Position numbers and translations under genes: made by a program. Shown piece after piece: positions 37,216 through 45,977 of a stretch of 64,000 nt of DNA. Source of the DNA: Pseudomonas leptonychotis (GTDB taxonomy: Bacteria > Pseudomonadota > Gammaproteobacteria > Pseudomonadales > Pseudomonadaceae); the NCBI RefSeq assembly GCF_004920405.1, contig NZ_RFLV01000004.1, forward strand, positions 223,933 through 287,932. The letters run 5' to 3'. The notes beneath the pieces are model-generated. The model had not been told where the DNA came from. It ran no database searches and worked only from the letters and a program-made list of their open reading frames with translations. The number at the start of each line of letters is the position of its first letter. The stretch's first letter is position 1.

Positions 37216-37259
37216 GTGGGAGCGGCTTTAGCCGCGATCGCGGTTGAAACCGCTCCCAC
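37216..37259. repeat. REP element, copy 8 (binding protein-permease gap)
   Basis: Arms GTGGGAGCGGCTTTAGCCGC and GGTTGAAACCGCTCCCAC meet with almost no loop. Placed directly after a binding-protein gene, it may protect the upstream message and raise binding protein over permease. Confidence 0.85.
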
Positions 37260-37276
37260 AGATGCAACGCATGCCC

Positions 37277-38344
37277 TTACAGCTTTCCGTCAGCCGCCAT
37301 CTGCATATAGCTCGGGTCAAACCGCAGCTTGAGGTTGCTTTGCTCGCCCGTGTTTACGCCCTTGGCGAAGCTCATACCGATGGCGTTGGCACTCTGTGCA
37401 CCTTCGCCGAGCAGGCCGTGGCTGAAGGAGAATTCGGCAACTTTGGTCATGGTGGCGGGCAGTTTCGGGCTGGTGGCGAAGGCCACGGCATCCTTGGCCG
37501 AGTAGAACATCTTGGTCACGGCCAACTGCGCTTCGTAGCCAGCCAGGTCAGTGCCAGAAGCCTTGGCCATGTGTTCACGGGCGGCCTTACCGGCTGGAGT
37601 GTTGGCGCTCATGGTCGCCATGATTTCGTACCAAGCGCCGGTGAGGGCCTTGCCGAGGGCCGGGTTGTCCTTGAGGGTGTCGCTGTTGACTACCATCAGG
37701 TCGATGATTTCACCGGGGATCTGGCTGGAGTCGAATACTTTGGTCACCCCTGGCGTGGCTTCAATTTCGGCCAGCAGTGGGTTCCAGGTGGTCACGGCAG
37801 TCACGTCGTCGGTGCTGAAGGCGGCGACCAGGTCGGCGTCAGAGGTGTTGACCACGGTCAGGTCTCTTTCGCTGAGACCGGCTTTTTCCAAGCCACGGGC
37901 CAGCAGGTAGTGGGAAACCGACAGTTCGACCAGATTGACGTTTTGGCCCTTGAGGTCCCCGAGAGTCTTCTTCTCGCCCTTGAGCACAACGCCGTCGTTG
38001 CCGTTGGAGAAGTCACCGATGATCAGCGCGGTACTGTCGATGCCGCCGGCGGCTGGAATGGTCAGGGCGTCCATATTGGTCATGCTGCAACCGTCGAACT
38101 GGCCTGCGCTGTATTGGTTGATCGACTCGACGTAGTCGTTGATTTGCACCACATCGATGTTGATGTCGTATTTCTTCGCCCATTTATCGACTATGCCGGA
38201 GGCCTCGCCATATTCCCAAGGCATCCAGCCGGCGTAGATGGTCCAGCAAACGCTGAAATCGCTTTTCGGTGCGGCGTGGCTATTAAGGCTGATAGCGGCG
38301 GCAAGGCCGGCGGCGAGCACTGAACACAGACGGGTCTTACGCAT
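37277..38344 (-). CDS. Guanidine-type ABC transporter substrate-binding protein
   Basis: The 355-residue periplasmic protein starts at ATG 38344 with GGAGG upstream and has a signal peptide ending near NSHA. Conserved features of the putative urea/guanidine binding-protein family are CWTIYAGWMPWEYG near the N-terminus, GCSMTNMDALTIPAAGG, STALIIGDFSNG and the C-terminal SYMQMAA. It is first in the operon, about 70 bases below the aptamer. A paralogue is encoded at 53981-55057. Confidence 0.9.
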   Translation of the reverse strand: MRKTRLCSVLAAGLAAAISLNSHAAPKSDFSVCWTIYAGWMPWEYGEASGIVDKWAKKYDINIDVVQINDYVESINQYSAGQFDGCSMTNMDALTIPAAGGIDSTALIIGDFSNGNDGVVLKGEKKTLGDLKGQNVNLVELSVSHYLLARGLEKAGLSERDLTVVNTSDADLVAAFSTDDVTAVTTWNPLLAEIEATPGVTKVFDSSQIPGEIIDLMVVNSDTLKDNPALGKALTGAWYEIMATMSANTPAGKAAREHMAKASGTDLAGYEAQLAVTKMFYSAKDAVAFATSPKLPATMTKVAEFSFSHGLLGEGAQSANAIGMSFAKGVNTGEQSNLKLRFDPSYMQMAADGKL

Positions 38345-38411
38345 GGTGGAACCTCCAGTTCGAAATGGGCGGGCAGGAGTGCGCGGCGGTTTCCCCACGA
38401 GTGGGGCGCGT

Positions 38412-38503
38412 TCTCCCGGGCTTTTATCCCGCCGTGTAACCTCGAAGGAGGTCGCCAACTCTCGGACCAGTCATCTGTTGATCAGCAGATCGGAACCCTA
38501 GTC
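38412..38503 (-). promoter_or_regulatory. Guanidine-I (ykkC) riboswitch of the carboxylase operon
   Basis: On the minus strand the conserved blocks appear in order: CTAGGGTTCCG, a P2 hairpin (ATCTG/CAGAT), GGTCCGAGAG, a second hairpin (ACCTC/GAGGT), then ACACGGCGGGATAAAAGCCC and GGGAGA. These are the hallmarks of guanidine-I aptamers, which activate expression when guanidine is bound. Downstream a CCCCAC/GTGGGG hairpin (38393-38406) could belong to the expression platform. Confidence 0.95.
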
Positions 38504-39140
38504 AGCTATTGCAAATTGTGGTGCCGCGATCCCGCCCTAGCGGGTTATTCCTGCACAGGGTAGGTATTGCGAACATCGTGCCATTTCGTATGAGCCCTCT
38601 AGCACAAGGGTTTTGCAGCAATCAGGTCAGAGTTGTGCGCCTTGGCGGTGCATTGCTGTGCGTGCGTGCTGTATTGCGGGGCACGCTTGCGCTTGCGTGC
38701 GGCGCTCAATGAGTAAGTGCTCAACCTAAGGTCGACTGAATGTGGGCTTGAGGAAGCGCGCTGGCATTTTCAGCTTGGGTAACGAGTAAGTTGCTCAACG
38801 GCTTATATGTGCATTAAGCAAATCATGCCGAGCAAACAGCTGAGCCATCAATCGCGTTTATCGCCACCGTTGGTCGCTGTGCTTAGGGTTGAGCGTTGTG
38901 GCGTTTTTCGTACGTTTGCTCCCACAGGGCTGGTCTGAATGATGCATTCGGCTCGCAGCGGCGTTGGGGAAATCATGGAATAGATGTCAGGCCATTAAGT
39001 GGCACCTTGACATCATCTCCTTAGTACGCTGTAGAATTGACGTAATTGCAAAGTACTATAAGGAGCGTTTGTTTTTTGACGCCAGAGAGTTGTTCTCTGT
39101 ATGGAATTGCTGCCCTTACCCTTAAAGACAGTGCATAAGT
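38504..39140. other. Intergenic region between the guanidine operon and the cellulose operon
   Basis: About 640 bases holding the two divergent promoters. Short open frames here lack ribosome sites and family motifs. The only notable structure is the dyad at 38983-39014, described separately. Confidence 0.45.
38983..39037 (+). promoter_or_regulatory. Candidate wss/bcs promoter with overlapping dyad
   Basis: GATGTCA (38983-38989) and TGACATC (39008-39014) are a perfect inverted repeat with 18 bases between. The right arm overlaps TTGACA (39007-39012), a full sigma-70 -35 box, with TAGAAT (39032-39037) 19 bases later as a possible -10. The spacing is long for a -10/-35 pair, so the promoter call is weak. 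A repressor at the dyad would cover the -35. Confidence 0.35.
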
Positions 39141-40340
39141 ATGAGTTTATCGAGCGATATTTCTAGTTTGTTTAAGCAGTTCGGTGGCCGGCCGGACCAA
39201 TACCAAGAAATTAGCAAGGCAGATACCCAGCATGCGTCTCTTGAACGCTGGCCAAGTATTGCCCGGGCGGAAAACTCCTCGCGTGCGATTGCTGAGGAAA
39301 AAGCGCCTGAACTGTTTTCATCGCGTGGCTCCGTACCGCTGGCTGAAGCAGTTGCTGCGCCTGTTATCGCAGCGTCTGAGCCGCCTGTTGCAGTCGCGGT
39401 AGAGCCTGTCAAAGCGGCACTGCCAACTGCTCGTTCGGGTGAAAGCTTGCAAAGCCTTCTCGCGAAACTGGCCGAGGAGGGGCGTAACAATGCTGCTGTC
39501 GATGACGTGGTCGCGCCGTTACAGATGAGAGCTCGACCGCAGCTGTCTCAGATTAAAATCATCGCGGTGGTTTCGGCTAAAGGTGGTGTTGGCAAAAGCA
39601 CCATGGCTGCCAACCTGGCGGCTGCTCTGCATAATGAAGGGCGCCCTGTACTGGCCGTTGATCTTGATCCGCAAAATGCTCTGCACCACCATTTTGAGGT
39701 GGCTGCTGGGCAGGAGTGTGACGCTGTAAGTGAGGGTATTGCTCATCCAGATCAAGACTGGAAGGCAATCGGCATCTCAAGCAGTACTGGGGTGTTGGTG
39801 TTGCCTCACGGGGGTGTGGACGAAGATCAGCGGCGTGCATTCGAGTTGCAGCTGGCCAATGATCCGCAATGGTTGGCGCATAAGTTGAGTGACTTGCAGC
39901 TGGTGGAGGGAGCCATTGTCGTGATCGACACGCCGCCAGGCCCCTCGTTGTATTTGCAGCAAGCCTTGGCCGTGGCCAATATCGCGTTGGTGGTCAGCTT
40001 GTCCGATGCGGCTTCCTATACAGCGCTGCCGCTGATTGAAGGTTTAATCAAAACCTATGCCGCTAAGCGTCATGACTTTATAGGCCCTGCTTACCTGATT
40101 AATCAGTTCGACAGCTCACTGCAGCTGAGTAAAGACATTACCCAGATCATGTTGGCTCAATTAGGTAAACAGGTTATTGGGGTGGTGCACCGTGATCAGT
40201 CGATTTCTGAAGCGCTGGCGTACAACCGCAATGTCATGGAGTACAGCCCCAATGGGCGCGGTTGTTTTGATGTAATGAACTGCGCCAAAACCTTGTTGGG
40301 TCGATTGGCCGCTGATACACGAATCGAGCAGCCTGCATGA
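39141..40340 (+). CDS. wssA: WssA/BcsQ-like ATPase with N-terminal BcsR-type segment
   Basis: The 399-residue protein has a ParA/MinD ATPase domain from about residue 133 with the deviant Walker A VVSAKGGVGKST. It is thought to localise or assemble the cellulose machinery at the membrane. The first ~25 residues (DISSLFKQFGGRPDQYQEI) resemble BcsR/BcsP, which in enterobacteria is a separate small subunit, and are joined to the ATPase by an Ala/Pro/Glu-rich linker. The gene is first in the operon and its stop overlaps bcsA (ATGA). The ribosome site is weak. Confidence 0.85.
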   Translation: MSLSSDISSLFKQFGGRPDQYQEISKADTQHASLERWPSIARAENSSRAIAEEKAPELFSSRGSVPLAEAVAAPVIAASEPPVAVAVEPVKAALPTARSGESLQSLLAKLAEEGRNNAAVDDVVAPLQMRARPQLSQIKIIAVVSAKGGVGKSTMAANLAAALHNEGRPVLAVDLDPQNALHHHFEVAAGQECDAVSEGIAHPDQDWKAIGISSSTGVLVLPHGGVDEDQRRAFELQLANDPQWLAHKLSDLQLVEGAIVVIDTPPGPSLYLQQALAVANIALVVSLSDAASYTALPLIEGLIKTYAAKRHDFIGPAYLINQFDSSLQLSKDITQIMLAQLGKQVIGVVHRDQSISEALAYNRNVMEYSPNGRGCFDVMNCAKTLLGRLAADTRIEQPA

Positions 40341-42520
40341 CGCCAGCCTCCAATGAAGACGGTGCCCTTGCGCCGTCTTCTGGAATAAGTAAGTTCCTTA
40401 CAAATAGTAAGTGCCAGGCATTCTTGATGCTCCTGGCTTTTTGTTTGTTAGGTGTTGTGATTGCGGCGCCCTTGGGTTTGCAGCAGCAGATGCTGTTCTG
40501 TGCGGTTTGCCTGGGTGCTGCATTGGTGTTGCGCCGACGGGCTAACCGCTTAGCGGTTCTGGCCATGATCATGCTCTCGGTCATTGCCTCTTTGCGTTAC
40601 ATGTACTGGCGACTTACGTCTTCGCTGGGCTTCGAGAACCCCCTGGACATGCTGTTTGGTTATGGCCTGGTCCTGGCCGAGCTGTATGCCTTGTTGGTGC
40701 TACTGCTGGGCTATGTGCAGACAGCCTGGCCGTTGCAGCGCAAGCCCCATCCTTTGCCTCGTGATAGCGGTTTGTGGCCCAGCGTGGATGTGTATATCCC
40801 GACATACAACGAGCCGCTGGATATCATCAAGTTGACCGCCTTCGCCGCTCAGGCGATTGATTGGCCGAGGGATAAACTTAATGTTTACGTTCTTGATGAT
40901 GGGCGACGTGATGAGTTTCGTCTGTTCTGCGAGTCGGTCGGGATTGGTTATATCGTTCGGCCAGACAACAACCATGCGAAAGCCGGCAATCTCAACTTCG
41001 CGCTGACTCAGACCTCTGGCGAATTCATTGCCATCTTTGATGCTGACCACGTGCCCACGCGCTCGTTCTTGCAGGTCTGCATGGGCTGGTTCCTCAAAGA
41101 CCCGAAGTTGGTGATGCTGCAGACGCCGCACTTCTTCTTCTCGCCTGACCCGTTCGAAAAAAACCTCGACACCTTTGGTACGGTGCCCAACGAAGGTGAG
41201 TTGTTCTATGGCTTGATTCAGGACGGCAACGACCTGTGGAACGCGACGTTCTTCTGCGGTTCCTGCGCTGTTATCAAACGCGGACCCTTGCAAGAAGTGG
41301 GTGGCATTGCTGTGGAAACAGTGACTGAAGACGCCCATACCGCACTGAAACTCAACCGTCTGGGATACAACACCGCATACCTGGCGATTCCCCAGGCCGC
41401 AGGCTTGGCAACAGAGAGCCTGTCTGGCCATATTGGCCAACGTATTCGCTGGGCCAGGGGCATGGCGCAGATATTTAGAACGGACAATCCGCTGCTCGGC
41501 AAAGGGCTCAAACTGGGTCAGCGACTGTGCTACCTGAATGCGATGCTGCACTTCTTCTATGGTTTACCGCGCCTGGTGTTTCTCACTGCGCCTTTGGCGT
41601 TTTTAGTATTTGAGGCGCAGATATTCCAAGCGCCTGCCTTGTTGATCATCGCTTATGCCCTGCCACATATGTTGATCGCCAGCGTGACCAACTCGACGAT
41701 CCAAGGTCGCTTCCGTCATTCATTCTGGAATGAGGTCTACGAGTCCGTGCTGGCCTGGTACATCATGCGTCCGGTATTGCTGGCCATGGTCAACCCCAAG
41801 CTGGGTAAGTTCAACGTAACGGCCAAGGGCGGGATAACCGACAAAAGCTACTTCGATTGGAAGATGGCCCGCCCCTATATCGTTGTATTGATTCTGAACG
41901 TGATCGGCATGCTGTTCGGTGTGTTCAAGCTGGGCTTTGATCCAGATGCGAGTGTTGCGACCATCCTGATCAATTTGGTTTGGACGGTTTACAACATCAT
42001 CATCAGTTCTGCATCTGTTGCAGTAGCCAGTGAGGTGCGACAGATTCGTGTCGAGCCGCGGGTATATGCCAAGTTGGCCAGCATGCTTAGCCTGGCCAAT
42101 GGTAAGACCATCGTGTGCCAGACCAACGACTTCTCCCAAAGTGGTGTAGGGATCAACCTTCCCGAGGGCGTAGAGGTCGCGCAGGGTGAGCAGGTTCTGG
42201 TTTCATTGTTCCGCGAGGGTGAGGAAGTTGTCCTCCCGGCCAGTGTGGTGTTCAGTCGTGGTCAGACGTTAGGGCTGACCTACCTTGACCTCAGTTTGCA
42301 GCAACAAAGTGACCTGACGCGCATGACCTTTTCCCGAGCCGATATTTGGGCCGCCAACTGGGGCAAGGGCGTTGTTGATACGCCACTTGGCGCGCTGGCG
42401 GAGGTCACTGGTATTGGCTGGCGTGGTATGCGTTTGCTTTCCCGGGCCACGTTCAATGAGCTTTCGCGTCGGCGCTTTTCCCTATCCTTTTTCTCCCGCA
42501 CTACTCCGAGGAACTCATGA
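40337..42520 (+). CDS. bcsA: Cellulose synthase catalytic subunit BcsA (WssB)
   Basis: The 727-residue inner-membrane processive glycosyltransferase polymerises UDP-glucose. Its N-terminal helices are followed by the family-2 domain (~150-380) with VLDDGRRDEF, FDADHVPTRSF, the catalytic VTEDAHTAL and the product-binding QRIRWARG. After further helices a PilZ domain (from ~570) carries RVEPR (RxxxR) and NDFSQSGVG (DxSxxG), the intact c-di-GMP site. Activity should therefore need c-di-GMP. It is coupled by ATGA overlaps to the genes on both sides. Confidence 0.96.
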   Translation: MTPASNEDGALAPSSGISKFLTNSKCQAFLMLLAFCLLGVVIAAPLGLQQQMLFCAVCLGAALVLRRRANRLAVLAMIMLSVIASLRYMYWRLTSSLGFENPLDMLFGYGLVLAELYALLVLLLGYVQTAWPLQRKPHPLPRDSGLWPSVDVYIPTYNEPLDIIKLTAFAAQAIDWPRDKLNVYVLDDGRRDEFRLFCESVGIGYIVRPDNNHAKAGNLNFALTQTSGEFIAIFDADHVPTRSFLQVCMGWFLKDPKLVMLQTPHFFFSPDPFEKNLDTFGTVPNEGELFYGLIQDGNDLWNATFFCGSCAVIKRGPLQEVGGIAVETVTEDAHTALKLNRLGYNTAYLAIPQAAGLATESLSGHIGQRIRWARGMAQIFRTDNPLLGKGLKLGQRLCYLNAMLHFFYGLPRLVFLTAPLAFLVFEAQIFQAPALLIIAYALPHMLIASVTNSTIQGRFRHSFWNEVYESVLAWYIMRPVLLAMVNPKLGKFNVTAKGGITDKSYFDWKMARPYIVVLILNVIGMLFGVFKLGFDPDASVATILINLVWTVYNIIISSASVAVASEVRQIRVEPRVYAKLASMLSLANGKTIVCQTNDFSQSGVGINLPEGVEVAQGEQVLVSLFREGEEVVLPASVVFSRGQTLGLTYLDLSLQQQSDLTRMTFSRADIWAANWGKGVVDTPLGALAEVTGIGWRGMRLLSRATFNELSRRRFSLSFFSRTTPRNS

Positions 42521-44787
42521 GTCAGAAGCGTAATGGAATGCAATTTCTCTGGCTCGCGCTGTCAATCCCGTTGCTGATGTCATCGGCTTGGGCTGAGGAG
42601 CCTGCCGACGTAGCCGAAGAGGACGCGTCAGTACTCGAGGACGCTATAGCCGAGTTTGTGCCCACCTACAGCGCCACGCTCAAGCAGCTAGGTGCCAATT
42701 ACACCATGCACTTGCGTGGCATTGAGGGGAGCGACAGCGTCAGCTTCGACGTGCGTGCCGACCAGGTTGTGACCAAGGCGCGGGTTAATCTGGAATACAG
42801 CTACTCGCCGTCGCTGCTCAGCGATCTGTCGCAGATCAACGTCATGGTTAACGATCAGGTGGCGGCTAGCTTACCTGTACCGGCAGAAACAGCAGGCTCG
42901 CTGCAGCAGCAGGTCATCGATATTCCGCCGCATTTGGTGACCGAGTTTAACCGCCTGACCCTGCAGCTTATTGGTCATTACACCATGATGTGTGAAGACC
43001 CCCAGCACTCCAGCCTGTGGGCCAAGGTCAGCAACACCAGTACGTTGGAGCTGGAAACCACGCCGATCGTGCTGCCAGACGACCTGAGCAGACTACCACT
43101 GCCCTTTTTTGATGGGCGAGACTCGCGGGCGCTGGAGCTGCCTTTCGTGTTTGCCAGCACACCGGACAATCTGGCTTTGGAGGCCGCTGGCGCCGTTTCA
43201 TCCTGGTTTGGTGCGATGGCCAGCTACCGTGGCGCACATTTCCCTGTGGCCCTTGGCCAATTGCCAGAGAAGGGTAATGCCATTGTTCTCATGGTGGGGG
43301 CCGCAACGGTTGCTGGAGTCGAGGGCATAGAAGGCGCTCGCCCCAGCCTGACGCTGGTTGCTAACCCTAACGACCCTTATGGCAAGTTGCTGGTGATTGC
43401 CGGGCGTGATGGTGAGCAACTCAAGCAAGCGGCACTTGCACTGGTTAGCGGCAGTCATGTCCTGTCAGGGGCGGCGGCGCGCATCGATCGGATAGATAGT
43501 CTGCAAAGCCGCAAACCTTATGACGCGCCGAACTGGTTGCCGAGCGACCGGCCAGTGCAGTTGGGTGAGCTTATTGAAGCCAAGCGGCTGAACGTGTCGG
43601 GTTATAACCCGGGTACCATCAACCTGCCGATGCGCCTGCCTCCGGATCTATTCAACTGGCGCGAAAAAGGTGTGCCGTTACACCTTAAATACCGCTACAC
43701 CCCACAGCCGGTCTCGACTAACTCGTCACTGCTTATCAGTGTCGGCGGTAAGTTCATCAAATCCCTGCCTCTGCCATCCCAGGAAAGCCTGAAGGATGAT
43801 GAGTCACTGATGGCCAAGCTGCAGCAGGATGACAGCTTGCTACGCGAGGCGGAGTTGCTGCTGCCGCTGAACAGCTTGCCATTGCAGTCTGCTCTACAGC
43901 TGCGCTTTATGTACGACTACATCAAGCAGGGTGAATGCCGCGACATCATCATCGACAACATGCGCGGCACCATCGAGCCAGATTCCACCTTGGATTTAAG
44001 TGGCTATGAGCACTTCATTGCCATGCCTAACCTCGGGGTGTTCCAGAGCAGTGGTTTCCCCTTTACGCGCATGGCAGACCTGGCTGAAACGGCAATTGTG
44101 ATGCCGGCAGGTGCGGGGGCTGAGGAGTTTTCTTTCTATTTGGATGTGCTTGGCCGCTTCGGCGACTCCACCGGTTTGCCGGCGACGGCGGTGACCGTTA
44201 CCCAAGGCGATGACGATACACAGCTGAAAGACAGGGACTTGCTGATCTTGGCCGCCGCCGGCAACCAGCCGCTGCTGCAACGTTGGGCTGATCTGCTGCC
44301 GGCGAGCCTGAACGGTGAAGCGACCTTCGAACTGTCTGATTTAGTGCACCGTGTACGCTACTGGACCGGCTCAGATACCCGTGCCAATTTGCGCCAGGCG
44401 CGCAGCAGTCTGGCTGTCGGGACGGGCGGTGCGGGTGCTTACGTGGCGGGGTTTGAGTCGCCATTGAGCAGTGAGCGCAGCGTGGTTGTGATTGCCGCTG
44501 CCAGCCCTGAGAAGTTGATCGATGTCAGCACGGCGCTTCGAGGGGGGGAGGATTACGAGGACTCGCTTCAGGGCAGCCTGGCAGTGGTTAATGGCGGGCG
44601 GATAAATAATTTGGTGGCTGAGCAGCAATACTACGTAGGTGAGCTGGGCTTTTTCCGTTACCTGCAATGGCTGCTGGCGCATAACCTCGCCTGGATGCTG
44701 CTGTTCACGCTCCTGGCGGTCGCTCTGACCAGTGTGCTGTTCTACTTCATGCTGCGGGCTCGCGCCCGTGCGAGGTTGAACGATTGA
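42517..44787 (+). CDS. bcsB: Cellulose synthase periplasmic subunit BcsB (WssC)
   Basis: The 756-residue protein has a signal peptide ending near SSAWA, a large periplasmic part with alternating carbohydrate-binding and flavodoxin-like domains, and a C-terminal membrane anchor at about 725-750. The anchor contacts BcsA and is needed for catalysis. Motifs LPLPFFDGRDSRALELPFVF and MYDYIKQGECRD are typical. The start overlaps bcsA. Confidence 0.94.
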   Translation: MSQKRNGMQFLWLALSIPLLMSSAWAEEPADVAEEDASVLEDAIAEFVPTYSATLKQLGANYTMHLRGIEGSDSVSFDVRADQVVTKARVNLEYSYSPSLLSDLSQINVMVNDQVAASLPVPAETAGSLQQQVIDIPPHLVTEFNRLTLQLIGHYTMMCEDPQHSSLWAKVSNTSTLELETTPIVLPDDLSRLPLPFFDGRDSRALELPFVFASTPDNLALEAAGAVSSWFGAMASYRGAHFPVALGQLPEKGNAIVLMVGAATVAGVEGIEGARPSLTLVANPNDPYGKLLVIAGRDGEQLKQAALALVSGSHVLSGAAARIDRIDSLQSRKPYDAPNWLPSDRPVQLGELIEAKRLNVSGYNPGTINLPMRLPPDLFNWREKGVPLHLKYRYTPQPVSTNSSLLISVGGKFIKSLPLPSQESLKDDESLMAKLQQDDSLLREAELLLPLNSLPLQSALQLRFMYDYIKQGECRDIIIDNMRGTIEPDSTLDLSGYEHFIAMPNLGVFQSSGFPFTRMADLAETAIVMPAGAGAEEFSFYLDVLGRFGDSTGLPATAVTVTQGDDDTQLKDRDLLILAAAGNQPLLQRWADLLPASLNGEATFELSDLVHRVRYWTGSDTRANLRQARSSLAVGTGGAGAYVAGFESPLSSERSVVVIAAASPEKLIDVSTALRGGEDYEDSLQGSLAVVNGGRINNLVAEQQYYVGELGFFRYLQWLLAHNLAWMLLFTLLAVALTSVLFYFMLRARARARLND

Positions 44788-45977
44788 ACTGGCGCATGCC
44801 CCGATACCTGAGCGCGTCTGCCATTGCTCTGCTGACCTTATTTGCCAGTGGCGTGAGTCATGCGGCGTGTCAGGTCGAGTGGCCGCACTGGCAGCGTTTT
44901 GCCGAGCGTTGGGTGCAAGCGGATGGCCGTGTTCTGGAATCCAGTATGGAGAAGAACCACAGCACGTCTGAAGGTCAGTCCTACGCCCTGTTCTTCGCGT
45001 TGGTTGCCAACGATCAGGCGCGTTTTGACAAAATCTGGAGTTGGAGCCGCGAAAACCTTGCGGGTAACGATCTGCAGAATATCCTGCCGGCCTGGCTGTG
45101 GGGGCAGGGCAAAGATGGCAATTGGCAGGTGCAGGATGCCAACTCGGCATCAGATGCTGACCTGTGGTTCGCCTATGCCCTACTTGAGGCCGCAAGGCTG
45201 TGGCAAAAGCCTGAGTACGAGACTGATGCGCGGCACCTCTTGGCTCAAATCAAGCAACATGAAGTGGCTGAGTTGCCAGGCTTGGGTGCTGTGTTGTTAC
45301 CCGGGACGGTCGGGTTTGTGCATCCTGATCATCTCTGGCGCTTGAACCCCAGCTATATGCCCATTCCGCTTCTGCGTCGTCTGGCGCAGTTCGAGCCGCA
45401 AGGGCCGTGGCAAGCGATTGCCGAGAGCACGGCGCAGTTGATCGCGCATGCGGGGCCTCGCGGGTTTGCTGCCGACTGGGTCGGTTATCGTGGTGTTTCG
45501 GCCAGTAACGGGCTGTTCGTTAGCGATCCGTTCAAGGGCGACATTGGCAGTTACGACGCTATTCGTGTCTACCTTTGGGCTGGGATCACGGCCAGCGCAG
45601 ACCCGCTGGCTCAGCCCATTCTCGATAGCCTTGGAGGTATGGCCAGTGCCACGGCTTCTACCGGTGTACCCCCTGAGAAGGTGCAAGTTGCCCAAGGCAC
45701 GACTGAAGGGCATGGCCCTTTCGGCTTCTCTGCAGCGTTGATTCCTTACTTTCAAGCGCGCAGCCAGCCCTGGCTGGCTGAGCTACAACACAAACGCGCA
45801 GTCGGCGGACTCGAGTTGGCGCTCAAGGGCGTTCAAACGCAGAGCCTGCCGCCGATTTATTACGACTATATGCTTAGCCTCTTCGGTCTCGGTTGGGCGC
45901 AAAAGCGCTACCTATTCGAGGTGGACGGTCGGGTGAAACTGTTTTGGGAGTCTGCATGTTCCGCCACACAGCACTGA
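44784..45977 (+). CDS. bcsZ: Periplasmic endo-1,4-glucanase BcsZ (WssD), GH8
   Basis: The 397-residue glycosyl hydrolase family 8 enzyme trims nascent cellulose. TTG 44784 overlaps the bcsB stop and has GAGG at 44772, so it is preferred over ATG 44796, which has no ribosome site. Both starts retain the signal peptide ending near SHA. Catalytic features are STSEGQSYALFFAL with the acid Glu and ADLWFAYALLEAA. Length agrees with the family. It overlaps bcsC by 22 bases. Confidence 0.93.
   Translation: MNWRMPRYLSASAIALLTLFASGVSHAACQVEWPHWQRFAERWVQADGRVLESSMEKNHSTSEGQSYALFFALVANDQARFDKIWSWSRENLAGNDLQNILPAWLWGQGKDGNWQVQDANSASDADLWFAYALLEAARLWQKPEYETDARHLLAQIKQHEVAELPGLGAVLLPGTVGFVHPDHLWRLNPSYMPIPLLRRLAQFEPQGPWQAIAESTAQLIAHAGPRGFAADWVGYRGVSASNGLFVSDPFKGDIGSYDAIRVYLWAGITASADPLAQPILDSLGGMASATASTGVPPEKVQVAQGTTEGHGPFGFSAALIPYFQARSQPWLAELQHKRAVGGLELALKGVQTQSLPPIYYDYMLSLFGLGWAQKRYLFEVDGRVKLFWESACSATQH

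Noticed and set aside
38509..38712. A 67-residue plus frame overlapping the riboswitch end
   Set aside because: It begins in the leader DNA of the divergent operon, with no ribosome site and no similarity I recognise.
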